A stretch of DNA of 37,531 bases from Candidatus Dechloromonas phosphorivorans (lineage in GTDB: Bacteria > Pseudomonadota > Gammaproteobacteria > Burkholderiales > Rhodocyclaceae), in assembly GCA_016709495.1 (NCBI GenBank), contig JADJMS010000048.1:1-37531 (forward strand). Direction: 5' to 3'. Each line of letters begins with the position of its first letter. Position 1 is the first letter of the stretch. This document shows positions 26,338-35,560 of the stretch, in pieces. Under the pieces are notes generated by a model. It made no database searches. It saw only the letters and a list, made by a program, of their open reading frames with translations, and was not told the origin of the DNA. A program made the translations under genes and the position numbers.

Positions 26338-27003
26338 TCAGGCCGCCTTGCTGTTCTTGATATCCATTTTGACCAGCGCTTCGCGACCTGAGAGCAGATG
26401 GTCATGCATCAACTGCTCGGCCTTGACGGCATCGCCAGCCTCAAAGGCGGCCATGATCGCACGATGTTCGTCCAGCGATTGCTGCAGGCGACCTTCCAGT
26501 GATAGCGAGTGCAGGCGGGAAAGTTTGAGTACTTTGCGCAAATCCTGAATCACAGAAAGCAACCAGCGATTGTTTGCCAGTTCCTGAATTCGTTTGTGGA
26601 AGGCTTGGTTGGCCTCAAAAAATGCATCAATCCGCTCTTCGCGGGCAGCATGTTCAAGCGCTTCGTGGATCTTCTTCAGTTCGCGGATTTCAATGGGTTT
26701 GGCGCGGACCACTGCATCGGCAGCGCAGCGCCCTTCAAGCAAGGCGATGAGGGGAAAAATATCGTCTAGATCCTGGCGGGAGATTTCCGTCACGTAACAG
26801 CCGCGCCGTGGTTTCAGGTCAACCAGCCCCTCGGAGGCGAGTACTTTGAGTGCTTCGCGCAAGGGGGTTCGTGAAATACCGTACTGTTCAGCAAGTTTTT
26901 GCTCATCAATCCAGGTGCCGGGCGTCAGCTCATGCGCGAATATGCGCTGGCGCAAACGCTCGGCAACTTCCTGATAAAGCGCGGTGGGTGCGATACGGGT
27001 CAT
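26338..27003 (-). CDS. GntR-family transcriptional regulator, FCD type
   Basis: A 221-residue regulator, intact. The N-terminal winged helix-turn-helix includes ELTPGTWIDEQKLAEQYGIS, RTPLREALKVLASEGLV and LKPRRGCYVTEIS. The C-terminal FCD ligand-binding domain (about 75-210) carries the metal-binding-type pattern with FFEANQAFHKRIQELANN and SLDEHRAIMAAFEAGD. FCD regulators usually respond to organic acids or acyl-CoA-linked metabolites. It is divergent from the methylmalonyl-CoA mutase operon with a 165-bp spacer holding inverted repeats, so control of that operon and of itself is likely, but not shown. Confidence 0.88.
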   Translation of the reverse strand: MTRIAPTALYQEVAERLRQRIFAHELTPGTWIDEQKLAEQYGISRTPLREALKVLASEGLVDLKPRRGCYVTEISRQDLDDIFPLIALLEGRCAADAVVRAKPIEIRELKKIHEALEHAAREERIDAFFEANQAFHKRIQELANNRWLLSVIQDLRKVLKLSRLHSLSLEGRLQQSLDEHRAIMAAFEAGDAVKAEQLMHDHLLSGREALVKMDIKNSKAA

Positions 27004-27052
27004 GGTTGTGGCTTTTTGGTGTGGTGCGAGTCGATGCTTGCCGACTTGCTTC

Positions 27053-27076
27053 CATAATTATGAATAAAGTATTATG
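27053..27076. promoter_or_regulatory. Inverted repeat in the GntR/mutase divergent region
   Basis: CATAAT (27053-27058) and ATTATG (27071-27076) form an inverted repeat with 12 bases between the arms, in an AT-rich patch about 50 bases from the GntR start. It may be an operator or overlap -10 elements. Confidence 0.3.
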
Positions 27077-27112
27077 CACGACTTGCGATGTCAACTTTGC
27101 TGTCGACGGCGT

Positions 27113-27127
27113 AGAATTTTGTATTCT
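27113..27127. promoter_or_regulatory. AGAAT-N5-ATTCT inverted repeat upstream of methylmalonyl-CoA mutase
   Basis: A perfect 5-bp inverted repeat (AGAAT 27113-27117, ATTCT 27123-27127) lies 41 bases before the mutase ATG, at a promoter-proximal position. It is a candidate site for the divergently encoded GntR regulator. Confidence 0.35.
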
Positions 27128-27168
27128 GCATTATCGGCCAAAAAAAATCGAATCAGAGAGGGTGTGTC

Positions 27169-29319
27169 ATGTCTGAAAAGTTCATGGATTCAAATAACCT
27201 GGATGCCTGGGAAAAAGCGGCAACCAAGCATTCACCGGGTGGCGACGTAAAGAATCTCAACTGGAACACCCCTGAGGGTTTGGTGGTTAAGCCGCTGTAC
27301 ACCAAAGCGGATGTTGCCGATCTCGAATTTGCCGATACGCTGCCAGGTTTCGCGCCCTATCTGCGCGGTCCACAGCCGACGATGTATGCCGTCAAGCCGT
27401 GGACGATTCGCCAATACGCGGGCTTCTCCACCGCTGAAGCCTCCAATGCCTTCTACCGCAAGGCGCTGGCCGCCGGTGGTCAGGGCGTTTCCGTAGCCTT
27501 CGATCTGGCGACTCACCGTGGTTACGACTCGGATCATCCGCGCGTCACGGGCGACGTCGGTAAAGCCGGTGTGGCAATTGACTCGGTTGAAGATATGAAG
27601 ATCCTTTTCGACAGCATTCCGCTCGACAAGGTTTCAGTTTCAATGACCATGAACGGCGCCGTGCTGCCGATTCTTGCCGGCTACATCGTTGCCGCCGAAG
27701 AGCAGGGCGTGCCGCAGGCACAGTTGTCCGGCACAATTCAGAACGACATCCTCAAAGAATTCATGGTGCGGAACACCTATATTTATCCGCCCAAGCCGTC
27801 GATGAAGATCATTGCCGACATTTTCGGCTACACGGCGCAGCACATGCCGAAGTTCAACTCGATCTCGATTTCCGGTTATCACATCCAGGAAGCAGGTGCC
27901 AATCAGGCCATCGAACTGGCCTTCACGCTGGCTGACGGTATGGAATATGTCCGCACTGGTGTTGCTTCCGGCATGGACGTCGATACCTTCGCCGGCCGTC
28001 TGTCCTTCTTCTGGGCGGTGGGCATGAATTTCTACCTTGAAATCGCCAAGATGCGCGCCGGCCGCCTGTTGTGGGATCGCATCATGACCGGTTTCAACGC
28101 CAAGAGCGCCAAGTCGAAGATGCTGCGCACGCACAGCCAGACTTCCGGCTGGTCGCTGACCGAGCAGGACCCGTACAACAATGTCGTGCGCACCACCATT
28201 GAAGCGATGGCAGCCGTCTTCGGCGGCACCCAGTCGCTGCACACCAATGCGCTTGACGAAGCCATTGCGCTGCCGACCGACTTTTCGTCACGCATTGCTC
28301 GCAATACGCAGTTGATCATTCAGGAAGAAACTCACATCACCAACGTCGTCGATCCGTGGGCCGGTTCCTACATGATGGAAAAGTTGACACAGGACATGGC
28401 CGACAAGGCTTGGGGCATCATTCAGGAAATCGAGGCGATGGGCGGTATGACCAAGGCCGTCGAATCCGGTTGGGCCAAGATGCAGATCGAAACCTGTGCG
28501 GCTGACAAGCAGGCGCGCATCGACTCGGGCAAGGACGTTATCGTCGGCGTCAATAAGTACAAGCTGGCCAAGCAGGACGCGATTGATATTCTCGATATCG
28601 ACAATCATGCTGTACGTGATTCGCAAATCGCCCGCCTCAAGAATATTCGCGCCAGCCGCGACAGCGCCGCCGTCAATGTCGCTCTTGAAGCACTGACCAA
28701 AGCTGCTGAAACCGGCGAGGGTAATCTGCTTGATCTCGCCGTCAAGGCCATGCGTTTGCGTGCTACGGTTGGTGAAGTATCTGATGCGCTGGAAAAGATA
28801 TTTGGTCGTTTCCGCGCCAATAACCAAACAATTTCCGGTGTCTACGGAGGCGTTGTGGAAGGTCAGGAAAGCTGGGAAGTGATCAAGGCCGATATCGCCA
28901 AATTCGCCGAGGAAGAAGGCCGCCGTCCGCGCATCATGATCGCCAAGCTCGGTCAGGATGGACATGATCGTGGCGCCAAGGTGGTTGCGACTGCTTTTGC
29001 CGACCTTGGTTTTGACATCGACATGGGCCCGCTATTTCAAACGCCGGAAGAAGCGGCGCGTCAGGCTGTCGAAAACGATGTGCATGCGATCGGTGTTTCT
29101 TCGCTGGCGGCCGGTCACAAGACGCTGCTGCCGACGCTGGTCAATGCGCTGAAGGAACAGGGTGCCAACGACATCATCGTCTTTGCTGGCGGTGTGATTC
29201 CTGCTCAGGATTATGACTATCTCTATGCTGCCGGTGCCAAGGCCATCTTTGGGCCGGGAACACGGATTGAGGATTCTGCCCGCAAGGTGATGGAAGAGAT
29301 TCGCAAGGCGCGCGGCTAA
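27169..29319 (+). CDS. scpA: Methylmalonyl-CoA mutase
   Basis: A 716-residue, single-chain adenosylcobalamin-dependent mutase interconverting (R)-methylmalonyl-CoA and succinyl-CoA in the cytoplasm, intact. The N-terminal substrate domain has LRGPQPTMYAVKPWTIRQYA, SVAFDLATHRGYDSDHPRV and SISGYHIQEAGA. The C-terminal B12-binding domain has KLGQDGHDRGAKVVA with the cobalt-ligating His near residue 599, then IGVSSLAAGHKTLLP and IVFAGGVIPAQDYDYLY. AGAGGG precedes the ATG at 27169. meaB, pccB and pccA follow, completing the propionyl-CoA to succinyl-CoA route except for methylmalonyl-CoA epimerase, which is not in the window. The cobalamin cluster on the left would supply the cofactor. Confidence 0.97.
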   Translation: MSEKFMDSNNLDAWEKAATKHSPGGDVKNLNWNTPEGLVVKPLYTKADVADLEFADTLPGFAPYLRGPQPTMYAVKPWTIRQYAGFSTAEASNAFYRKALAAGGQGVSVAFDLATHRGYDSDHPRVTGDVGKAGVAIDSVEDMKILFDSIPLDKVSVSMTMNGAVLPILAGYIVAAEEQGVPQAQLSGTIQNDILKEFMVRNTYIYPPKPSMKIIADIFGYTAQHMPKFNSISISGYHIQEAGANQAIELAFTLADGMEYVRTGVASGMDVDTFAGRLSFFWAVGMNFYLEIAKMRAGRLLWDRIMTGFNAKSAKSKMLRTHSQTSGWSLTEQDPYNNVVRTTIEAMAAVFGGTQSLHTNALDEAIALPTDFSSRIARNTQLIIQEETHITNVVDPWAGSYMMEKLTQDMADKAWGIIQEIEAMGGMTKAVESGWAKMQIETCAADKQARIDSGKDVIVGVNKYKLAKQDAIDILDIDNHAVRDSQIARLKNIRASRDSAAVNVALEALTKAAETGEGNLLDLAVKAMRLRATVGEVSDALEKIFGRFRANNQTISGVYGGVVEGQESWEVIKADIAKFAEEEGRRPRIMIAKLGQDGHDRGAKVVATAFADLGFDIDMGPLFQTPEEAARQAVENDVHAIGVSSLAAGHKTLLPTLVNALKEQGANDIIVFAGGVIPAQDYDYLYAAGAKAIFGPGTRIEDSARKVMEEIRKARG

Positions 29320-29326
29320 ATCAGGG

Positions 29327-30337
29327 ATGAAATTGAGCGAGGCACCGGTTTTGGCTCAAACGCTTTCGTCTGCCGATCAGATGCTGGTCGATGGCGTGCT
29401 CGCCGGTCAGCGCCGTGCGCTGGCCAAGTCGATCACGTTGATCGAATCAACGCGCGCCGATCATCAGCAGCGGGCGCAACAGGTGCTCAACGCCTTGCTG
29501 CCGAGCACGGGCAACGCCATCCGTATCGGCATCTCAGGTGTGCCCGGTGCCGGTCAATCGACCTTCATTGAAGCACTCGGTGTCTGGTTGATTGAACAGG
29601 GTAAAAAACTGGCGGTTTTGGCAGTTGACCCTTCTTCTTCGGTTTCGGGCGGCTCAATTCTCGGCGACAAGACGCGGATGGAACAGCTCTCGCAGCGTGA
29701 GGAGGCTTTCATTCGTCCGAGCCCGTCTTCTGGCTCGCTGGGCGGTGTTGCAGAGAAGTCGCGCGAAGCCATGCTGCTCTGTGAAGCAGCGGGTTATGAT
29801 GTAATCATCATTGAAACCGTCGGTGTTGGTCAGTCGGAAACAACGGTGGCCGGCATGGTCGACATTTTCTGTCTGCTGCAATTGCCGAATGCCGGTGATG
29901 ACCTGCAGGCGATCAAGAAAGGCATTGTTGAGATCGCCGACATGGTGGTCATCAACAAGGCGGATATCGACAAGCAGGCAACTGCTGTAGTCCGCGCCCA
30001 ATGGCGCAACGCGCTGCATATGCTGCGCCCGGCTTCGCCTAACTGGGCGCCGCCGGTTATTGCCTTGTCTGCCTTGCACAAGGAAGGTATTGTCGAATTT
30101 TGGGAGCAAGTTGAGAAATTTCAGGCCGCACTCAAGCCGACTGGCGAATTTGCCGCCAAACGCCAGCATCAGTCGCTGAGCTGGATGTGGCAAATGATTG
30201 ACTCCGGTTTGCGCCTACACTTCCGTAATCACCCGCGCGTGCAGGAAAATCTGCCGGCGCTAACCCTCTCAGTCGAAAAAGGTAATACGACCCCGGCTGC
30301 TGCCGCGTATGCCCTGCTCGATTATTTGAAACACTGA
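29327..30337 (+). CDS. meaB: Methylmalonyl-CoA mutase-associated GTPase MeaB, Walker A Lys replaced by Gln
   Basis: A 336-residue G3E/SIMIBI-class GTPase that guards mutase cofactor loading and repair. Motifs: the P-loop ISGVPGAGQSTFIEALG, the base-2/switch region DPSSSVSGGSILGDKTRM, ETVGVGQSE, and the guanine-specificity motif NKADIDK. The family P-loop is normally GAGKST; here codon 77 at 29555-29557 is CAA (Gln) in place of Lys. That Lys contacts the phosphates and is usually essential. A one-base substitution (AAA to CAA) would explain it, either as a sequencing error or as a real variant. The gene lies 7 bases after the mutase stop and is in frame throughout. Confidence 0.93.
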   Translation: MKLSEAPVLAQTLSSADQMLVDGVLAGQRRALAKSITLIESTRADHQQRAQQVLNALLPSTGNAIRIGISGVPGAGQSTFIEALGVWLIEQGKKLAVLAVDPSSSVSGGSILGDKTRMEQLSQREEAFIRPSPSSGSLGGVAEKSREAMLLCEAAGYDVIIIETVGVGQSETTVAGMVDIFCLLQLPNAGDDLQAIKKGIVEIADMVVINKADIDKQATAVVRAQWRNALHMLRPASPNWAPPVIALSALHKEGIVEFWEQVEKFQAALKPTGEFAAKRQHQSLSWMWQMIDSGLRLHFRNHPRVQENLPALTLSVEKGNTTPAAAAYALLDYLKH

Positions 30338-30375
30338 TTTTCTTTGAATTACCCGCACCACTAAGGGAGTTTTCT

Positions 30376-31911
30376 ATGCATGACATCATCCGCCAGCTGG
30401 AAAAAAAGCGTGAAATGGCCCGCCTCGGCGGTGGCCAGAAGCGTATCGATAGCCAGCATAAAAAGGGCAAGCTGAGCGCCCGTGAACGCATTGAACTGCT
30501 GCTTGATCCGGATTCTTTTGAAGAATGGGATATGTTCAAGGAGCATCGCTGTACCGATTTCGGTATGGATCAGGCCGAGAAAATTCCGGGCGACGGCGTC
30601 GTCATTGGATATGGCACGGTCAACGGTCGTTTGGTCTTCGTTTTTTCGCAGGATTTCACCGTCTTCGGTGGCTCCCTGTCGGAAACGCATGCCGAGAAAA
30701 TTTGCAAGGTCATGGATCAGGCAATGAAGGTTGGTGCGCCAGTGATCGGCCTTAACGATTCAGGCGGTGCGCGGATTCAGGAAGGTGTTGCTTCACTCGG
30801 CGGCTATGCTGATGTCTTCCAGCGCAACGTGATGGCCTCCGGCGTTGTGCCGCAAATCTCAATGATCATGGGCCCATGCGCTGGTGGTGCGGTGTATTCG
30901 CCGTCGATGACCGACTTCATTTTCATGGTGAAAGACTCGTCCTACATGTTCGTGACCGGTCCGGAAGTCGTCAAGACCGTGACCCATGAGGATGTGACTG
31001 CCGAAGAATTGGGCGGTGCCGTAACGCACACGACCAAATCTGGTGTCGCCGATCTGGCCTTCGAGAATGACGTCGAAGCGCTTTCCATGCTGCGTCGTTT
31101 CATGAATTTCCTGCCGGCGAATAACCGTGAAAAGCCGCCGGTTACGGCGACCAATGATCCGGTTGACCGTTTTGATTATTCGCTCGACACACTGGTGCCG
31201 GATAACGCCAACAAGCCGTACGACATGAAGGAGCTGATCGTCAAGGTTGTCGATGACAACGACTTCTTCGAGTTGCAGGCCGACTACGCCAAGAACATCA
31301 TCATCGGTTTTGGCCGCATGGATGGTCACCCGGTCGGTATCGTTGCCAACCAGCCGCTGGTGCTGGCCGGCTGTCTGGATATCAAGTCGTCGATCAAGGC
31401 AGCACGCTTCGTTCGCTTCTGTGACGCCTTCAATATTCCGGTGGTTACCTTCGTCGATGTGCCGGGCTTCATGCCGGGCACGACGCAGGAATACGGCGGT
31501 ATCATCAAGCACGGCGCCAAGCTGCTTTACGCCTACGCCGAATGTACCGTGCCGAAGGTCACCATCATTACCCGCAAGGCTTATGGTGGCGCCTATGACG
31601 TGATGTCCTCCAAGCACCTGCGCGGCGACGTCAATCTGGCTTGGCCGTCGGCTGAAATTGCCGTTATGGGTCCGAAGGGCGCCGTCGAAATCATTTTCCG
31701 CGAGGAAAAGAATGATCCGGCCAAACTGGCCGGGCGCGAAGCAGAGTACAAGGAAAAGTTCGCCAATCCGTTTGTCGCCGGTGCGCGAGGCTTTATCGAT
31801 GATGTCATCATGCCGCACGCCACCCGCAAGCGTATCGCCCGCTCGCTGGCCATGTTGCGTGACAAGAAACTCGACAATCCGTGGCGCAAGCACGGCAACA
31901 TTCCGCTGTAA
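30376..31911 (+). CDS. pccB: Propionyl-CoA carboxylase beta subunit
   Basis: A 511-residue biotin-dependent acyl-CoA carboxyltransferase, intact. It moves CO2 from carboxybiotin to propionyl-CoA, giving (S)-methylmalonyl-CoA. N-terminal half: VFSQDFTVFGGSLSETHAEK, PVIGLNDSGGARIQEGVASL and IMGPCAGGAVYSPSMTDFIF. C-terminal half: GIVANQPLVLAGCLDIKSS, FVDVPGFMPGTTQEYGG and KAYGGAYDVMSSKHLRGD. The two GG-containing oxyanion regions expected of the crotonase-like halves are both present. GGGAG lies upstream of the ATG. It pairs with pccA 21 bases downstream. Confidence 0.95.
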   Translation: MHDIIRQLEKKREMARLGGGQKRIDSQHKKGKLSARERIELLLDPDSFEEWDMFKEHRCTDFGMDQAEKIPGDGVVIGYGTVNGRLVFVFSQDFTVFGGSLSETHAEKICKVMDQAMKVGAPVIGLNDSGGARIQEGVASLGGYADVFQRNVMASGVVPQISMIMGPCAGGAVYSPSMTDFIFMVKDSSYMFVTGPEVVKTVTHEDVTAEELGGAVTHTTKSGVADLAFENDVEALSMLRRFMNFLPANNREKPPVTATNDPVDRFDYSLDTLVPDNANKPYDMKELIVKVVDDNDFFELQADYAKNIIIGFGRMDGHPVGIVANQPLVLAGCLDIKSSIKAARFVRFCDAFNIPVVTFVDVPGFMPGTTQEYGGIIKHGAKLLYAYAECTVPKVTIITRKAYGGAYDVMSSKHLRGDVNLAWPSAEIAVMGPKGAVEIIFREEKNDPAKLAGREAEYKEKFANPFVAGARGFIDDVIMPHATRKRIARSLAMLRDKKLDNPWRKHGNIPL

Positions 31912-31932
31912 GCGTCAGGGAGAAAAAGGAAT

Positions 31933-33921
31933 ATGTTCAAGAAAATTCTGATTGCCAACCGTGGCGAAATTGCCTGCCGCGTTATCAAAACTGCCCGCAA
32001 GATGGGCATTCTGACGGTTGCCGTCTATTCCGAAGCCGACAAGGACGCGCTGCACGTCGATCTGGCTGACGAAGCCGTCTGTATCGGCCCGGCTGCCTCC
32101 AAGGAATCCTACCTGGTGGCCGACAAGATCATCGCCGCCTGCAAGCAGACGGGCGCTGAAGCGGTGCACCCTGGCTATGGCTTCCTGTCGGAAAACTCCG
32201 AATTCTCCCGCCGTCTGGAAGAAGAAGGCGTCAAGTTCATCGGCCCGAAGCACTATTCGAGCAGCAAGATGGGCGACAAGATCGAGTCCAAGAAGCTGGC
32301 ACTCGAAGCCAAGGTCAACACCATTCCGGGTTACAACGAAGCCATTTCCGGTCCGGATGAAGCCGTCAAGATCGCTCAGGGCATCGGCTATCCAGTGATG
32401 ATCAAGGCCTCAGCCGGTGGTGGTGGCAAGGGTTTGCGCGTTGCTTTCAATGACAAGGAAGCCCACGAAGGTTTCTCGTCTTGCGTCAATGAAGCCAAGA
32501 ACGCTTTCGGTGATGACCGCGTTTTCATCGAAAAGTATGTGCTGGAACCGCGCCACATCGAAATCCAGCTGATTGGTGACTCTTTCGGAAACTACGTTTA
32601 CCTGAATGAGCGCGACTGCTCGATCCAGCGTCGTCACCAGAAGGTTATCGAAGAAGCACCGTCACCCTTCGTCGATCCGGCCATGCGTAAAGCCATGGGC
32701 GAGCAGGCTGTTGCACTTGCCCGTGCAGTGAACTACGAATCAGCCGGTACGGTTGAGTTTGTGGTCGGTGCTGACAAGAGCTTCTACTTCCTGGAAATGA
32801 ACACCCGTCTGCAGGTGGAGCATCCGGTGACCGAACTGATCACTGGTGTCGACTTGGTCGAACTGATGATCCGCGTTTATCACGCAGGCTGATGTTCAAT
32901 TGAATGGCTGGTCGATGGAATGTCGCATTAATGCCGAAGACCCGTTCCGAGGCTTCCTGCCTTCCACTGGTCGTCTGGTCAAGTTCCAGCCACCGAAGGA
33001 AACCACCGATGCCAACGGCACGACTCGCGTCGATACCGGTGTTACGATGGCGGCGAAATTTCGATGTTCTACGATTCTATGATCGCCAAGCTGATCGTGC
33101 ATGCCAAGGATCGCAACAGTGCCATCGAACGTATGCGCGATGCGCTGAACGGCTTCGTGATTCGTGGCATTTCCTCGAACATTCCGTTCCAGGCCGCGCT
33201 GATGCAACACAAGCGTTTCCAGTCCGGCAATTTCAACACAGGTTTCATCGCCGAAGAGTACCCGACAGGCTTTGATGCTTCGATGGTGCCGCACGATGAT
33301 CCAGCCTTGCTGGTGTCGGTTGCTGCCTACGTTTACCGTGCCTTTACCGACCGTTCGGCCTCGATCACTGGTCAGTTGCAGGGCCATGAGCGTCTGGTCA
33401 GCGACAAGTGGATGGTTGTTCGCCTTAATCCTGAAGGTAACGAGCATCACCCGGTGACTGCGTCGTTGGTTGCTGGTGGTTACGACATCGAGTACATGGG
33501 CAAGCACTATGAACTGCGTTCCAGCTGGAAGCTGGGCGAATCGCTGTTTGTTGGCACTTGTAATGGTCAGGAGTTCACGCTGCAGGTCGAGCGTCACAAG
33601 ACACGTTACAGCCTCTTCCATTGGGGCACACGTGCTGACTTCATGGTAATGAGTGCCCGTGCTGCCGAACTGTTGGCACTGATGCCTGAGAAGCAGGCGC
33701 CTGACCTGTCCAAGTTCCTGATGTCACCTATGCCCGGCTTGCTGCGCGAAGTGGCGGTCAAGGTGGGTCAGGAAGTCAAAGCCGGTGAAAAACTGGCGGT
33801 GATCGAAGCCATGAAGATGGAAAACATCCTCAAGGCGGATCAGGACTGCAAGGTCAAGAAAATCTCTGCGGCGGCTGGCGAAAGTCTGACCGTTGATCAG
33901 ATCATCATCGAGTTTGAGTAA
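31933..33921 (+). CDS. pccA: Propionyl-CoA carboxylase alpha subunit (biotin carboxylase/biotin carrier), two breaks
   Basis: This is the biotin carboxylase subunit. N-terminal domain: MFKKILIANRGEIACRVIKT; ATP-grasp loop: IKASAGGGGKGLRVA; then YLNERDCSIQRRHQKVIEEA and FYFLEMNTRLQVEHPVTE. The C-terminal biotinyl domain ends with SPMPGLLREVAVKVGQEV and VIEAMKMENILKAD, the target lysine lying in AMKME. Break 1 is at about 32877: after ELMIRV the sequence jumps to ITQADVQLNGW, so about 20 bases (an AAGEKL-like stretch) are missing. Break 2 is a base lost in a T-run at about 33043 (DTGV, then an expected YDGGEIS). Corrected length is about 669 residues, normal for the family. It is the last gene of the mutase-meaB-pcc operon. 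Confidence 0.93.
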
Positions 33922-33958
33922 GAGCTGCCAGCCGCTGAATTTTTAGCCAAATTTGACG

Positions 33959-33970
33959 GTTGACCGTAAC
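33959..33970 (+). repeat. GTTGACCGTAAC 12-mer, intergenic copy 2
   Basis: The second intergenic copy of the 12-mer also seen at 26308-26319. It sits between the pccA stop and the terminator stem, preceded by GCCAAATTTGACG. Confidence 0.5.
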
Positions 33971-33975
33971 GTTTT

Positions 33976-34003
33976 AAAAACCCATCTTCGGATGGGTTTT
34001 TTT
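33976..34003 (+). terminator. Intrinsic terminator after pccA
   Basis: The stem CCCATC/GATGGG (33981-33996) has a stable TTCG tetraloop and is followed by seven T; the preceding A-run allows it to work also for the convergent gene ending at 34006. Confidence 0.88.
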
Positions 34004-34005
34004 GT

Positions 34006-35519
34006 TTATGTTTTGTGGCAAAGATAGCGCACAAAATCTGTACCGCGTTCTGTGACTTCGGTCGGCGTCAGATGATATGAGTCTGCTTCTTCCAGATTCA
34101 GGCCCACATCGAGCTTGATGCCGGCGTTGCTTGGGGTAATCAGGTAAGTTTTCCCATCCTGGGTCAGCGTGAAGACCGGGATTTTCGTCTGCGCTCCACT
34201 GGTGCGGTTTTGCATACCGGCGCTCACTACTGCCGGATACCAGCTCAGTTGCGCACGTAAGGCATCGTCGCTCGATGCGCGTAGCGCGAGCAGTACGCCA
34301 AGGCGCGCGCCTTTCTCGTTGGTTGTGGCAACCAGGCAGGGCGTGAGGTGTCGTTCGCCGGCATCAATGGGCCGTACAACCAGAGCATCGACTCGTGACC
34401 ATGTTTCACTTGGCACATCCAGTTTTTGGACGGCATTGGGCAGATGCGACAGCCGGTCGAAACCGAATAGAGCAACCCGCTCATGTGAAAGTGTGGCACT
34501 TTTTTCCCAGCCCCTGTGATTTGAGCGCCTTCCGGCAAGCAAAGTATAGGCATTTCGGCCCGAAGGTGAGGCATACTCACCGACTTCCGTTGCTGGCGTA
34601 CTGTTGTGTTGCGTCAAACTGGTCCGCATATCATGTAGCAGGCGGATGCAGGCTGCGCTGGAAAGCTCACGCCCGAGTTTGAGGGATTCCGGTGATTCGC
34701 CGGCCTGTAAGGCTTCTAGCCGGTGGCGAATTTTGCGGAGGATGGGACGAATGTCGAGGTAGCGCGACAGTCCTTCTGGAATGGTGCTTCCGAACAGCCC
34801 ATCAAGCACTATGGTCTGGGCTTTGGGGTCACTGTCCGAATGGCTTGAAATTAGCCAATTCACGCCAGCGGCTGATGGCACGATTGGCAACTACCAACTG
34901 ATGTAACGAGAGACGATAAGGTTCGATTAGACGTAGTAAAAAAGCCCAGGCGACGTGGCCGGCAATGTTCGATTCCCCGAGATAGGGAAAGTCTGGATCG
35001 ACAACTGGCAGGCGCTGCAGGTTGGCTCGTTCCAGCCTGCTCAAGGATGGCGAAGAGCAAACGGTCAAGGAGCGCAGAGCATTCCTGAGCCGCCTGCGGG
35101 TGGCAATATTCGGCAAGGCGTATCGACGATGCGGCCCGGTGGAGCGGCAGCAGGCGATCCGCTGGTGCAAAGTGCGGGGCAATGCGCAGGTAGGCGATCC
35201 CAAGTCGCGTCCAAAGCTGGCGGGCCGTTTCAAAAATTCGTTGATCGACGCTCGCCATGGGTAGCGGCTTTCGCAGGTAGCGCGGCTCCAGCGTGGCCTG
35301 AACACTTGTTGCGGCACTTTTCAGAATGTTGAGGAGCGGTAGTATTTCCGCTGGAGGCAAGGTGCTGCCATCCAGCGCCTCAATCTGGTAGAGCAGGATG
35401 CCTTGCATCTGGACCGGGTCGGCCTGTGGCTGTGCGGCCAGCCAGATGCGTGCATTCTCCGGGTTGCTGAAAGCCTGCTGCATGTTTTTTGCGCGGCGGA
35501 GGAAGTCTAGCCAGTGCAT
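34006..35519 (-). CDS. Hypothetical protein of about 500 aa, two frameshifts
   Basis: I do not recognise the family with confidence. Joining three frames gives one cytoplasmic protein. It starts at 35519 with MHWLDFLRRAKNMQQAFSN, followed by ARIWLAAQPQADPVQMQGIL and LEPRYLRKPLPMASVDQRI. The middle part is LPVVDPDFPYLGESNIAGHV with IEPYRLSLHQLVVANRAISRW. The C-terminal part holds FGSTIPEGLSRYLDIRPILR, PIDAGERHLTPCLVATTNEK, ARLGVLLALRAS and LTPTEVTERGTDFVRYLC. Frame changes lie near 35040 and 34860. No signal peptide or membrane helix is seen. The layout, a helical N-terminal half then a beta-rich end with RP and EKG-like motifs, could suit a PilZ-like regulatory protein, but this is only a guess. 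The DHH phosphoesterase gene lies 41 bases upstream on the same strand. Confidence 0.6.
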
Positions 35520-35560
35520 AGGATCTGCTTTCAGATTGGGATTTAGTAATGCGCAGATTT

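Noticed and set aside
30859..31893. Minus-strand open frame (344 codons) opposite pccB
   Set aside because: Antisense shadow of an intact, strongly conserved carboxyltransferase; no recognisable motif.
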